A stretch of DNA of 41,748 bases from Muribaculaceae bacterium (GCA_029062005.1 JAIDQZ010000038.1:1-41748), one strand, 5' to 3'. Shown: positions 28,926 through 38,189, counted from the stretch's first letter. Numbers and translations: made by a program. Notes: generated by a model from the sequence alone, not told the origin.

Positions 28926-30383
28926 TTATTTATTATTCACCCCATCGATTATATTATCATCCGCATCCAGGGAATCAGCCGAATCCGACATATGAGCCAC
29001 GAGATAATCCCATGCTGCATCATGATCGTTCGGTATGATCCCGTCGAGAATCGCGTCCTTGACCACCTGCTTGAGCCGCGATATCTCCTGCGACGGCGGA
29101 AGTCCGAGCCGTTCCATTATTTCATGTCCATTGATAGGATTCTTCCATTTTCTATAGTCATCAGCAGCTATTATTTCCTTCATCCGCTCCCTCAGCGCCA
29201 TAAAGCCATCGAGCGCTGACCTTATTTTGACAGGATTGCGCGATGTAAGGTCGCTTTCAGCAAGTATCATCAGATCTTCCACATCTTCTCCTGCATCTGT
29301 CAGCAGTCTCCTTACACCTGAATCACTGACGCCTTCCTCCCCCACTTGCTGCGGACGCATGTGCAGACCCACAAGCTTCTGGACATATTTCATCTTGTCG
29401 TTGAGGGGCATCTTCATTGACTGGAAAATCTTAGGCACCATCCTCTCACCGATGAAATTATGATTATGGAAAGTCCAACCCAGATTGTTGTCCCATTTTT
29501 TCGTCACCGGCTTGGCTATATCATGGAGCAAAGCAGCCCAACGGAGCCATTCATTGTCCGACCTCTCAGCCACATTATCCACCACCTGAAGGGTATGAAG
29601 GAAATTATCCTTATGGGCGCGACCTCCGACAGTGTCAACCCCTTTAAGAGCATAAACTTCCGGCATGATCCGCTCAAGCAATCCGCATTGATCAAGAAGC
29701 ATGAACCCTATCGAAGGACGCCTTGAACGCATTATCTTACCGAGCTCATCATTTATACGTTCCTTAGTTATTATACTTATTCTGCCAGCATTCCTCCTGA
29801 TTCCTTCGAACGTTTCGGGCAATATGTCAAACTCAAGCTGGGTGGCGAAACGCACGGCACGCATCATCCTCAAAGGGTCATCGCTGAATGTTATGTCAGG
29901 ATCAAGGGGTGTGCGAATCAGCTTTGCCTCAAGATCCGCCACTCCGCCAAACGGATCCACGAGATCCCCGAAGCGATCGGCATTCAAGCATATCGCCATT
30001 GCGTTGATCGTAAAGTCCCGTCTCTTCTGATCATCGTCCAATGTCCCGTCTTCAACTATCGGATTACGGGAATTTCTCGTATAGCTCTCCTTTCTCGCTC
30101 CAACAAATTCAAGTTCCCTGTCCCTATGTTTTATCTGCGCAGTACCATAAGTTGCATATACCGTCAGTTTCCCTTTTCTTCCAAGACGTGAGCTCACAGC
30201 TCTTGCAAGCTCTATTCCGCTACCGACCGTCACGAAATCGAGATCGGCAGAACTCCTGCCTAACAACAAATCACGCACATACCCGCCTACGACGTAGACT
30301 TCGAGTCCCATTCCATCTGCGGTCTCGCCTATGGTACGAAAAACCGGATCTGTCAGTTTTCCCTTAAGATTCTTTGGCGTCAT
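28926..30383 (-). CDS. cca: CCA tRNA nucleotidyltransferase with HD domain
   Basis: This enzyme adds or repairs the 3' CCA end of tRNAs. From the ATG at 30383 the 485-residue protein has the class II nucleotidyltransferase motif VVGGYVRDLLLGR with the catalytic pair Asp47/Asp49 (ADLDF), RDFTINAMA and DPLRMMRAVRFA. An HD phosphohydrolase domain follows with ALLHDIAKP near the middle. The start at 30383 overlaps the upstream PSP1 gene by 20 nt; a longer frame from 30467 overlaps by 104 nt and adds an unlikely basic extension, so I prefer the shorter form. None of the five tRNA genes in this window encodes its CCA end, so this activity is needed for all of them. Substrate (CCA rather than poly(A) addition) is inferred from family. 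Confidence 0.9.
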   Translation of the reverse strand: MTPKNLKGKLTDPVFRTIGETADGMGLEVYVVGGYVRDLLLGRSSADLDFVTVGSGIELARAVSSRLGRKGKLTVYATYGTAQIKHRDRELEFVGARKESYTRNSRNPIVEDGTLDDDQKRRDFTINAMAICLNADRFGDLVDPFGGVADLEAKLIRTPLDPDITFSDDPLRMMRAVRFATQLEFDILPETFEGIRRNAGRISIITKERINDELGKIMRSRRPSIGFMLLDQCGLLERIMPEVYALKGVDTVGGRAHKDNFLHTLQVVDNVAERSDNEWLRWAALLHDIAKPVTKKWDNNLGWTFHNHNFIGERMVPKIFQSMKMPLNDKMKYVQKLVGLHMRPQQVGEEGVSDSGVRRLLTDAGEDVEDLMILAESDLTSRNPVKIRSALDGFMALRERMKEIIAADDYRKWKNPINGHEIMERLGLPPSQEISRLKQVVKDAILDGIIPNDHDAAWDYLVAHMSDSADSLDADDNIIDGVNNK

Positions 30384-31692
30384 TTGTCTCCTTACTGCTT
30401 GTTTTATTTTCTTTATTGCGCTGCTGACGCTTCTGGCGACGCTGGTTTCCTGATTTTTTGCCACCATCCTGCCGCTGTTCCGGTTTTACCTGTCCGGCTT
30501 GTTCAGGTTTCCGGTTTTCCTGCTGCGCGGATGCATTATCGCCATGCTGATTCTGCTTATGTTTCTTCTTTTTCTTTGCCTTATCAAATCTGGTGAGGGC
30601 ATCCTGATCGGTAAGATCTATATACTCTCTCATCTGTGGCTTTCCTTCTGCCTCTTCACCAAGACGGTCAACCTTAATACCCTGCTTGTTGAGCGCGATG
30701 ATTTCAAACGCCCTCGAAGCAGGAATCACTGTCAGGTTGGCTGCGGTCCTCCTGTCAGTACTGTAAGTCAATGTCCTTGTCAGTATATCTGTCTTGAAAA
30801 GGAAGTAGTCGCCATCTTTTGTCTGAAGCACCTCGTCTTTTGACGGCAACTGTTTCACAGCCTCCGCATATGCGTCTATTTCAAAATTAAGGCAGCATTT
30901 AAGTTTTGCGCACTGTCCGGCAAGTTTCTGAGGATTCATCGACAGATCCTGCATCCTGGCAGCTCCGGTACCCACACTCACGAAGTGTGTCATCCAGCTG
31001 GAGCAGCACAGCGGTCTGCCACACGGACCGATACCGCCGATACGCCCCGTCTCCTGTCTGGCACCGATCTGCTTCATCTCTATCCTGACCTTGAATTCCT
31101 CAGCGAGAATACGGATAAGTTTCCTGAAGTCGACACGCTCATCGGCAATATAATAGAATATCGCTTTACTGCCATCGCCTTGATATTCCACATCGCCGAT
31201 TTTCATGTTGAGTCCAAGTTCCTCAGCAATAGCACGCGAACGTATCATAGTGCTGTGCTCCTTACTTCTCGCCTCATTGAATCTGTCAAGGTCTGACTGC
31301 CGTGCCTTGCGGAACACCTTTTTCAATTCATCGAGATTATCAGGATCAAGCTTCGCCTTCACCATCTGCATCCTCACAAGAGGTCCCACCATAGTCACCT
31401 GACCTATATCATGTCCGTTGGCAGCCTCTACCGACACAACGTCGCCGATCTCAAGATTAAGTTTCGACGAATTGAGATAGAATCCGGCACGCGTATTTTT
31501 AAATTGTACCTGCACAGCCGGGAAATCAGCTACCGTCGATATATCGCCAAGCCAGTTGGTGGCGTATAGCTTTCCACGGGGTTCCCGACGCCAGCCCATC
31601 ACCTTGTGGGAGTTGCATCCGCCGCATCCGCCGGTGTCGCAGCCCTCACATTCCGTACAGTCAGGAACCGGCTTCATTTCTATTTCATCCAT
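30364..31692 (-). CDS. PSP1-domain protein related to RicT/YaaT
   Basis: PSP1 proteins include B. subtilis RicT, which with RicA and RicF forms the Fe-S Y-complex that steers RNase Y. The 442-residue protein opens with a dense cysteine cluster (Cys12, 15, 18, 23, 26) that looks metal-binding. The PSP1 core contains two more cysteine motifs: GPCGRPLCC (Cys224, 229, 230) and GQCAKLKCCLN (Cys261, 266, 267), the latter typical of the family. From about residue 370 the sequence is a Lys/Gln/Arg-rich disordered tail, suited to RNA contact. It starts 15 nt after rny and overlaps cca by 20 nt, so the three are probably co-translated. A role as an RNase Y partner is inferred from family and position. 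RicA and RicF homologues are not in this window. Confidence 0.85.
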   Translation of the reverse strand: MDEIEMKPVPDCTECEGCDTGGCGGCNSHKVMGWRREPRGKLYATNWLGDISTVADFPAVQVQFKNTRAGFYLNSSKLNLEIGDVVSVEAANGHDIGQVTMVGPLVRMQMVKAKLDPDNLDELKKVFRKARQSDLDRFNEARSKEHSTMIRSRAIAEELGLNMKIGDVEYQGDGSKAIFYYIADERVDFRKLIRILAEEFKVRIEMKQIGARQETGRIGGIGPCGRPLCCSSWMTHFVSVGTGAARMQDLSMNPQKLAGQCAKLKCCLNFEIDAYAEAVKQLPSKDEVLQTKDGDYFLFKTDILTRTLTYSTDRRTAANLTVIPASRAFEIIALNKQGIKVDRLGEEAEGKPQMREYIDLTDQDALTRFDKAKKKKKHKQNQHGDNASAQQENRKPEQAGQVKPEQRQDGGKKSGNQRRQKRQQRNKENKTSSKETNDAKES

Positions 31693-31707
31693 AGGCTCGC
31701 GTCTCTG

Positions 31708-33267
31708 TTATTTGGCGTATGCCACGGCACGAGTCTCGCGTATCACGGTGATCTTCACCTGACCCGGATAAGTAAGCTCGTCCTGGATCTTCTTTGCTAT
31801 ATTTGCAGACAGGCTGTCGATTTCCTCATCGGATATTTTGTCTGCTCCAACTATCACACGCAGCTCTCGACCTGCCTGAATAGCGTAAGTCTTGATGACA
31901 CCGGGATATGAGAGTGCAAGCTGCTCAAGATCATTGAGCCGCTTTATGTAAGCCTCCACGATTTCCCTTCTGGCACCGGGACGGGCACCTGAAATGGCAT
32001 CACACACCTGAACTATAGGGGAAAGAAGGCTTGTCATCTCCACTTCGTCGTGGTGAGCGCCGATAGCGTTGCATATATCAGGCTTCTCCTTAAATTTTTC
32101 GGCGAGCTTCATGCCGAATATAGCATGCGGGATCTCGGGATCATCATCAGGCACCTTGCCTATATCATGAAGCAGTCCTGCACGACGTGCCTTTTTAGGA
32201 TTAAGTCCGAGTTCGGCGGCCATTATGGCGCACAAGTTGGCTGTCTCGCGAGCATGCTGAAGGAGGTTTTGCCCATAGGATGAACGGTATTTCATCTTGC
32301 CCACCATCCTGATAAGTTCCGGATGAAGTCCATGAATACCGAGATCGATACACGTTCTCTTGCCGGTCTCGTTGATTTCTTCTTCAACCTGCTTCTGAAC
32401 TTTTGCCACCACTTCCTCAATGCGGGCAGGATGGATACGACCGTCAAGCACGAGCTGATGAAGCGCAAGGCGGGCGATTTCGCGGCGCACCGGATCGAAA
32501 CCCGACAGCACTATCGCCTCGGGAGTGTCATCTACAATAATCTCTATTCCGGTAGCGGCTTCAAGCGCACGGATGTTGCGGCCTTCCCTGCCTATGATGC
32601 GACCCTTTATCTCATCGTTCTCTATATGGAATACAGTCACTGAATTTTCCACAGCAGCTTCAGTAGCAACCCTCTGTATTGACTGGATGACAATCTTTTT
32701 GGCTTCCTTATTGGCGGTAAGCTTCGCCTCGTCCATGATATCGTTGATATACCCTTGCGCTGCTGTCCTCGCCTCATCTTTAAGGCTTTCGATAAGGCGC
32801 TCGCGTGCCTCATCGGCAGAAAGCCCGGATATGTGTTCAAGCTGCTCCTGAGCCTGACGGTGAAGATGCTCCACCTCTCCCTTTCGAGCCTCAAGGGTAC
32901 GCTCAAGGTTCTCGGCATTGTTTATGCGAGTGTCGAGACTCTGCTTCTGGGAATCAAGCTCTTTCTTGCGGCGGTTTAGTTCCGACTGCTGCTGATTGAG
33001 CTGGATCTCCCTCTGTTTGGCTCTCGCCTCCGATGCCTGGGCCTTCTGCATTTTGGCATTGGCATTCCGCTCAGCGTCAGAAAGTATCTTCACCTCCTGC
33101 TCTTTAGCTTCGATAATCTTCTTTTCCTTGATCACTTCCGCATCCTTACGTGCATCTTCAAGAATCATATGCGCTCTGCTGCTTGCGCTTTTACTGCTTA
33201 TCGCAGTCGCAACCGCATATCCTGCTGCGGCGGCCACCACGACTATTATGATCCATATCGCTGTCAT
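31708..33267 (-). CDS. rny: Ribonuclease Y
   Basis: RNase Y is a membrane-bound endoribonuclease that initiates mRNA decay in many bacteria. The 519-residue protein shows an N-terminal transmembrane helix (about 3-24), a long coiled coil (about 30-190), a KH domain with [10 protein letters not shown] (222-231), and an HD domain with LLHDIGK, where His367-Asp368 bind the catalytic metal. The C-terminal domain ends in [15 protein letters not shown]. Length and order are standard. Its 149-nt upstream gap from zapA can form an H-type pseudoknot. A RicT-like gene begins 15 nt downstream. Confidence 0.96.
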   Translation of the reverse strand: MTAIWIIIVVVAAAAGYAVATAISSKSASSRAHMILEDARKDAEVIKEKKIIEAKEQEVKILSDAERNANAKMQKAQASEARAKQREIQLNQQQSELNRRKKELDSQKQSLDTRINNAENLERTLEARKGEVEHLHRQAQEQLEHISGLSADEARERLIESLKDEARTAAQGYINDIMDEAKLTANKEAKKIVIQSIQRVATEAAVENSVTVFHIENDEIKGRIIGREGRNIRALEAATGIEIIVDDTPEAIVLSGFDPVRREIARLALHQLVLDGRIHPARIEEVVAKVQKQVEEEINETGKRTCIDLGIHGLHPELIRMVGKMKYRSSYGQNLLQHARETANLCAIMAAELGLNPKKARRAGLLHDIGKVPDDDPEIPHAIFGMKLAEKFKEKPDICNAIGAHHDEVEMTSLLSPIVQVCDAISGARPGARREIVEAYIKRLNDLEQLALSYPGVIKTYAIQAGRELRVIVGADKISDEEIDSLSANIAKKIQDELTYPGQVKITVIRETRAVAYAK

Positions 33268-33319
33268 GTCTTAATGTTTGAAAAGTTTATATATTGTTGT
33301 TGAAATCTCATCACTCACA

Positions 33320-33363
33320 CATACGCATACGACAAAACCTTCCTGCGTATGGATGCCGGAAGG
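33320..33363 (-). promoter_or_regulatory. Pseudoknot-capable element in the rny 5' leader
   Basis: Reading the minus strand: CCTTCC (33363-33358), 6 nt, CATACGCA (33351-33344), GGAAGG (33343-33338), 10 nt, TGCGTATG (33327-33320). The first and third blocks pair (6 bp) and the second and fourth pair (8 bp), with no nucleotide between the helices. This is the layout of an H-type pseudoknot, or of two mutually exclusive hairpins. No terminator or promoter box is near, so it lies in the zapA-rny intergenic RNA. Confidence 0.6.
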
Positions 33364-33416
33364 ATGACTTCAGTGGCCACATTCAGCCTTTGAACAATAA
33401 AGAATTCAGCAATTTG

Positions 33417-33755
33417 TCAATAAACATCAAACTCATCTGCCGACTGATCCGCGGTATCTTCGTCAGAGTTCCTGCAAAGACTCTCCGCTTCCCTTAGCAG
33501 CTGCTCGGCTTCCTCCACCTCGTTCTCGCGTGTCTCAGCAAGACTGTAGTAATTAGAGGCATAGTGATACACCATCATGGCCAGCAATTCTTTCTGACCT
33601 TTGCCGGGGAACCTCTCCCCGAGCTCCTTCAGTCGAAACTTTATCTCAGATTCAGTCCTTCTTACGAAATCCTGCTGAGGAAAAGGAACATTAAGAGACA
33701 ACCTCTCACCGGCAATATTGACTTCTATATTGATTTTTAAATCTTTATAATTCAT
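33417..33755 (-). CDS. zapA: Cell division protein ZapA
   Basis: ZapA bundles FtsZ filaments at mid-cell. The 112-residue protein has the ZapA N-terminal beta region (KINIEVNIAGERLSLNVP), a middle segment EIKFRLKELGERFPG, the helix ELLAMMVYHYASNYYSL and a C-terminal coiled coil rich in Glu, ending in an acidic tail. Its ATG overlaps the stop of the upstream coiled-coil gene by one base (TGATG), a sign of translational coupling. The pairing suggests a two-component accessory of the divisome. Confidence 0.85.
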   Translation of the reverse strand: MNYKDLKINIEVNIAGERLSLNVPFPQQDFVRRTESEIKFRLKELGERFPGKGQKELLAMMVYHYASNYYSLAETRENEVEEAEQLLREAESLCRNSDEDTADQSADEFDVY

Positions 33756-34111
33756 CAGCTGATGTCTGCGTCATCCTTGAGGAGAGCGACGCATCTGTCA
33801 ATTTTTGCAATCAATCTCTGCAGACGCCGTCGGGCGGAGATAAGATTCTCAGGTGAATCCGCAAGCCTATGCGACACCGTAAGAAAGTCTACTTCCATAC
33901 GGACTGCAACAAGCTCACGCTCCCGCTCCTCAAGTCGAAGTTTAAGTTCTTTCACTTCTTCCTTGAACCCCGTGCATTCATCGACCGCTTTGTCTCTTTG
34001 GGAGGCAAGCGAGGCAATCTTACTGCGAAGATCCCTTATCACTTGATGCATCTGACGGGCCATGCTTCGATAAATCTCTACAAAGTTAATATATTTTTTG
34101 GATATATCCAA
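33755..34111 (-). CDS. Small coiled-coil protein coupled to zapA
   Basis: I do not recognise a named family. The 118-residue product is almost entirely helical: heptad-like pattern from about residue 18 to 75 (RDLRSKIASLASQRDKAVDE, then KEEVKELKLRLEERERELVA), a short break at DSPENL, and a second helix with SARRRLQRLIAKIDRCVALL. It has no signal peptide or membrane span. It begins 6 nt after lptD and is coupled to zapA by a TGATG overlap. By position and shape it could be a ZapB-like partner of ZapA, but sequence similarity to ZapB is not evident to me. Confidence 0.7.
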   Translation of the reverse strand: MDISKKYINFVEIYRSMARQMHQVIRDLRSKIASLASQRDKAVDECTGFKEEVKELKLRLEERERELVAVRMEVDFLTVSHRLADSPENLISARRRLQRLIAKIDRCVALLKDDADIS

Positions 34112-34117
34112 ATAAAA

Positions 34118-37045
34118 TCACCAATTGATACCGTTTAGACGCGACGACTGCTTGTCATACTTGATGTCTTTCAGCAGCGAAGACTTGACTGCGACATTGA
34201 AATTGAAACTTTTATACATGCCTACAGGGATGATGGAGCATGTCATGGTGAAGCAGTGCATGTCGCGGGATATGTTGCAGTTCATATATGCTATCTTCTT
34301 AGCCTGGAAGTCATAACTGCACGACATAGAGAAGTTCCAGTTTTTGGTAGGTCTAATATTTCCGGAGATCGACAGATTCTGCGTGAACTTACCGTTGAAG
34401 TCCATTTTTTTGTAGTTGAACGTGCCCAGCCCGTAATTTATAGAATAATTGAAAGAAAGACTCCACGGGCATTCCCACGGAGAATATCCGTCGGCATCAT
34501 TCTGCCTTGTATCCTCCTGGTCTCCACGCCTTCTGCGAGATGGTGACTGATCAGCAAAACTTTCATCACTGTCTTCCTCATCATAATCATCATCGTCATC
34601 ATTCCGGTTAGTGTTCGCCTGTGTCTTGTCGTTTTTCTTCTTTTTAAATGTGCTGTTGTTGATCGTATAGCTGAACGAAGTTCCGGTAGAAGTCAGTTTC
34701 ACCCATCCCTTGCCTGCCTGCAGTCGCGTCCTGTTGACCTTGACAGGGTTTCCGTTGGCATCCAAAGCATAAGTATAAGGATCCCATGTGGCATTGAGGT
34801 TAAGATTGAAGCTTTTTGTAAGCCTCAGCAGTATCGATGTATTCAGATTGCTCCAGTTCATGGAGTCTGCGGCAAAATTATAGCTCTGACTCAAAGACAG
34901 GTTTTCGATAAGCGATATTTTCTTCACACCGGTTGAATCCTGATCGCTGCGCACCTTCATCTCAAGATTGTTTGCCAGAGAGAGTGTTACGGAGCTTGAC
35001 ATACCTGATCCCGGACTCCCCACTACTCCATGCTGGAAATAGTTATATTTTCTGGTTATGTTTTCTCCCGCATTGTTTACGTATGAATACTGACCGTAAG
35101 CTCCCCACATCGGAGCACTGAAGTCAGGCGTATAATTATAAGAAAGACTGGGGGTGAGCACATGACGTATCATCTGCACTTTGTTGCCTAAAAACTTCAT
35201 CGGCTTGTAGAAACCATATAGCTTTGTGTCGGCTGAAAGAGACGCCTGGAAATCGAAGATGTTATAGAATCCGTAGCAGGTGTCAAGCACTTCGGCAGAC
35301 TTGTTGGGATCCCAGTCTCTCTTTATCTTTGAGGTGTACATACGGTCAGTCATGTTAAGCGAAGGAGACAGATTGATATATTTCAACACTGAAAATGTAG
35401 CCGACACCGGCACAGAGTGCCTGATACCGTTGCGCCAGTCCTTTATAAGGCTTTTCTTAAAAAACACATCCTGCTGTGCCGTAAGAGAGTTTTGAAACTG
35501 TCCGCTATAGCTAAGCTTTATTTTTTCATACCATCGCTCTGCACCGGCGGCTTTCTTGCGCTTGAAGGGTGCCACCTGACTCAAAGTGACGTTGAGATTA
35601 GGAAACGAAACTGCAAGTGTAGAGTCCTGCGTGCGCTGGCTTATGTTGGCAGATGCACTCGCAGTCCACTTCGTGCCGGGAAATCTGTAGGTCATATTGA
35701 CCGTACTCGACTTGGTGTTTTCAGTGAAAGAATTGGAATAATATGAATTCAGGTCATTGCGGGTATATCCTGACGTAGAGAAATTGACTGACGCGGAAAA
35801 CGACAGGTTTGGGTTTGATTTCTGATCCATTGAATGACTCCATACCACCTGGAAGTTGTTCTGCTTAGCATAGTCCGGAAGCCCCTTGTCGCCTGTGACC
35901 GTATTCAGAAATGAAATATTGAATGAGCCGCTGTATTTATATCTCTTCCTGTAGGAAGAACGTCCGGATATTCCCCACGAACCCTTTGTGTATATCTCAC
36001 CCGTGACAGCCAGATCCACATAGTCGCTGAATGCGAAGTAATATCCACCGTTGCGCATATAGAAGCCCCGGTTATAGTCATCACCGAAAGTCGGGAATAT
36101 AATACCTGATGAATATTCCTTACTGAACGGGAAATAGCCGAAGGGCAATGCAAGAGGCAACGGTATATCTGCTACCACCATGTATACAGGTCCGGACACG
36201 ACATCCTTTCCTGGACGGATCTTTCCTCTTGTAAGTTGAAAATAAAAGTGGGGATGTTCATGCTCGTCGCATGTGGTATATATTGCATCTTCAGCAAAAA
36301 AGCTGCCGTCTTCCATTTTTTTCGCACGTCCTCCGGTCAGATAGCCTTCGCCCTGCTCTGTCACGATGTCTGTGATGAAACCTCGCTGGTTCTTGAAATT
36401 AAACGACATGCTCTTTGATTCGTATGTGTCGCCTCCGTCCTGGAACACGGGTTTTCCAATAAGCTCTCCAAGGCTGTCCACACGTCCAGTGGCATAGACA
36501 GTCGTGGAGTCCATAACCATTTTTATTTCATCAGCGTCAAGCTTAAACTGCCCATACTCTACTTTTCCTTCGCCAAAAAGATATGCAAGATTGTTTCCAA
36601 GAAGCACTACTGAGTCTTTTGCGGAAAAAGCCACGGCTGTCTCGATATCCACTTTCTCACGGTTGATACGGGTGAAATCGTCGCGGTCATCGTCTATAGA
36701 GTCCGCGGATATAGCCGACTTGTCGGATATCTCTTGCGACACTGTGTCATTACCCAAAGAATCCACATCAATCATTCCGACCGACAAGGAGTCTGCATCG
36801 GGCATATCAACCGCCGATGAATCTGACAATATCTGTATGTTCCGTCGGGTCAAAGGTTTAATTCCTATAAGAGTATCTTCCGGAGACAAATTTGATGCGA
36901 CGATTTCAGGCAAATGATTTTTCTCTTCCACTTGCGGCTCCGAGTCGGCAACAGGCGTGTTACCTACTCCTGTGCGCATCGACGGCTGTGCCAGCATAAG
37001 AGCAAGAAACAACAACGAAAACAATATTAAGAAAAATCGTCGCAT
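34118..37045 (-). CDS. lptD: LPS-assembly outer-membrane protein LptD-like
   Basis: LptD with LptE inserts lipopolysaccharide into the outer leaflet of the outer membrane. The protein has an N-terminal hydrophobic signal (RRFFLILFSLLFLALML), a Ser/Asp-rich linker, and an OstA-type periplasmic domain (SVVLLGNNLAYLFGEGKVEY to DIVTEQGEGYLTGG). The barrel entry motif PLPLALPFGYFPFSKEYSSG and a long beta-barrel with aromatic strand ends follow. Near residues 805-845 is an acidic then Arg-rich low-complexity insert (a run of Asp, later RRRR) between strands. From 37045 the length is 975; a frame from 37057 is open, but its ATG lies inside a -7 promoter box at 37055-37062. The next gene begins 6 nt after the stop. 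Confidence 0.85.
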   Translation of the reverse strand: MRRFFLILFSLLFLALMLAQPSMRTGVGNTPVADSEPQVEEKNHLPEIVASNLSPEDTLIGIKPLTRRNIQILSDSSAVDMPDADSLSVGMIDVDSLGNDTVSQEISDKSAISADSIDDDRDDFTRINREKVDIETAVAFSAKDSVVLLGNNLAYLFGEGKVEYGQFKLDADEIKMVMDSTTVYATGRVDSLGELIGKPVFQDGGDTYESKSMSFNFKNQRGFITDIVTEQGEGYLTGGRAKKMEDGSFFAEDAIYTTCDEHEHPHFYFQLTRGKIRPGKDVVSGPVYMVVADIPLPLALPFGYFPFSKEYSSGIIFPTFGDDYNRGFYMRNGGYYFAFSDYVDLAVTGEIYTKGSWGISGRSSYRKRYKYSGSFNISFLNTVTGDKGLPDYAKQNNFQVVWSHSMDQKSNPNLSFSASVNFSTSGYTRNDLNSYYSNSFTENTKSSTVNMTYRFPGTKWTASASANISQRTQDSTLAVSFPNLNVTLSQVAPFKRKKAAGAERWYEKIKLSYSGQFQNSLTAQQDVFFKKSLIKDWRNGIRHSVPVSATFSVLKYINLSPSLNMTDRMYTSKIKRDWDPNKSAEVLDTCYGFYNIFDFQASLSADTKLYGFYKPMKFLGNKVQMIRHVLTPSLSYNYTPDFSAPMWGAYGQYSYVNNAGENITRKYNYFQHGVVGSPGSGMSSSVTLSLANNLEMKVRSDQDSTGVKKISLIENLSLSQSYNFAADSMNWSNLNTSILLRLTKSFNLNLNATWDPYTYALDANGNPVKVNRTRLQAGKGWVKLTSTGTSFSYTINNSTFKKKKNDKTQANTNRNDDDDDYDEEDSDESFADQSPSRRRRGDQEDTRQNDADGYSPWECPWSLSFNYSINYGLGTFNYKKMDFNGKFTQNLSISGNIRPTKNWNFSMSCSYDFQAKKIAYMNCNISRDMHCFTMTCSIIPVGMYKSFNFNVAVKSSLLKDIKYDKQSSRLNGINW

Positions 37046-37054
37046 AATACGCGG

Positions 37055-37062
37055 CAAAATTA
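37055..37062 (-). promoter_or_regulatory. -7 promoter box at the start of the lptD cluster
   Basis: The minus strand reads TAATTTTG, a perfect -7 box, but no -33 TTTG is evident 19-21 nt upstream. It would place transcript start only a few nt before the ATG at 37045, an almost leaderless message. Confidence 0.5.
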
Positions 37063-37103
37063 CAAAAAAAACTTGAGATTACGACGACCTTTAACATAAA
37101 ATA

Positions 37104-37140
37104 AGAAAAAGTCCCATGCCCCTGAGGGGTATAGGACTTT
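37104..37140 (-). terminator. Terminator after the AEC permease gene
   Basis: On the minus strand AAAGTCC (37140-37134) pairs with GGACTTT (37114-37108), with an inner CCCC/GGGG pairing, followed by TTCTTAT. It ends the oxalate cluster. Confidence 0.85.
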
Positions 37141-37175
37141 GGAATAAATAATATATCTTATCCGGTCTTTGATCC

Positions 37176-38150
37176 TTAGAAATGTACAAGGCAAAGATTT
37201 GTAAGCCAGATCCACAACGGACAGAATCCGATGAAGAGGATCACGGACAATGTCAGCGACGAAGTACCTGTGGCGACATATGTGTTGTATTCATCGGCAA
37301 TAATGATACCTGAGAATGCCGGCGGCAGTGCAGCTGCGACTACAAGCATCTTGAGGTTGAGGGGATCCATCTTGAAAATAAGACCGAGAATCAATACAAC
37401 TGCCGGCATCATGATCATCTTCATAATTGACCCGAGCACAGCCTGCCAGTTTATCTGAATCTTAATTGCAGAAAGCGTGATACCTGCCGAGAATACTGCC
37501 ATTGAAGCATTCGCCTTGGCTATAAGGTCGAACGAAGGACTTAATTCTTTAGGCCATGGAATGCCTGCCACAACCCAGATCACAGCCAGGATAGGAGCCC
37601 ATGCCACAGGCTGCTCAAGAGCATGCAGCACCGGTTTCCATGCACTTTGCTTTTTAGTTGTACCCGGATTCTGCTTCTCCAAAGATGCATTCATCAGTGA
37701 AAGACCTACAGGAATACCGATGGCGTTTACTACAATTCCGACGATCGCGACCACAAGTGCGACAGAAGGAGATGTGCCGAAAATCGGCTCAAGCACAGCA
37801 AAACCAAGGAATCCGATTGTCGGAGATCCGCTGATAAGGGCTGATACCGCGGCATCAGCGCCGGTATTTTTCTTAAAGCAGTATTTGAATACAAAATAGA
37901 CAATCATGAAACATGCCATGATACCTATAGTCGATACTATTGTCAACTTGATATCTTTCACAAGGTCGGCGCGAGACGCCTGAACAATCGATACGAACAA
38001 GGCTGCCGGCAATGCAAAGTCAAGCACAACCTTATTGAACTTCTTGGCGTCTTCACCTGAGAATGCGCCCTTCTTACCGGCAATGTAGCCCGCAAGCATC
38101 ACCACTATGATCGGCACAATGGCGTATAAAATAACGTGCGATATATCCAT
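37176..38150 (-). CDS. AEC-family permease of the oxalate cluster
   Basis: The auxin-efflux-carrier (AEC) family comprises ten-helix carriers of organic anions such as malate and malonate. The 324-residue protein is hydrophobic throughout, with an N-terminal helix (VILYAIVPIIVVMLAGYIAG), a family-like GSPTIGFLGFAVLEPIFG segment near residue 108-125, and two halves separated by a short polar stretch (KQNPGTTKKQ, about 164-173). It is the third gene of frc-oxc-permease. In E. coli the AEC carrier gene yfdV lies in the same place beside yfdW (frc) and yfdU (oxc), which supports a link to oxalate or formate. Substrate and direction of transport are not proven; the known Oxalobacter exchanger OxlT belongs to a different family. 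Confidence 0.8.
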   Translation of the reverse strand: MDISHVILYAIVPIIVVMLAGYIAGKKGAFSGEDAKKFNKVVLDFALPAALFVSIVQASRADLVKDIKLTIVSTIGIMACFMIVYFVFKYCFKKNTGADAAVSALISGSPTIGFLGFAVLEPIFGTSPSVALVVAIVGIVVNAIGIPVGLSLMNASLEKQNPGTTKKQSAWKPVLHALEQPVAWAPILAVIWVVAGIPWPKELSPSFDLIAKANASMAVFSAGITLSAIKIQINWQAVLGSIMKMIMMPAVVLILGLIFKMDPLNLKMLVVAAALPPAFSGIIIADEYNTYVATGTSSLTLSVILFIGFCPLWIWLTNLCLVHF

Positions 38151-38189
38151 AGCAGAATTATTTTAATAATTTTAAACAATGATTTTAAT

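Noticed and set aside
30384..30467. N-terminal extension of the CCA-adding enzyme
   Set aside because: It overlaps the PSP1 gene by 104 nt and its translation is the out-of-frame shadow of that gene's basic tail.
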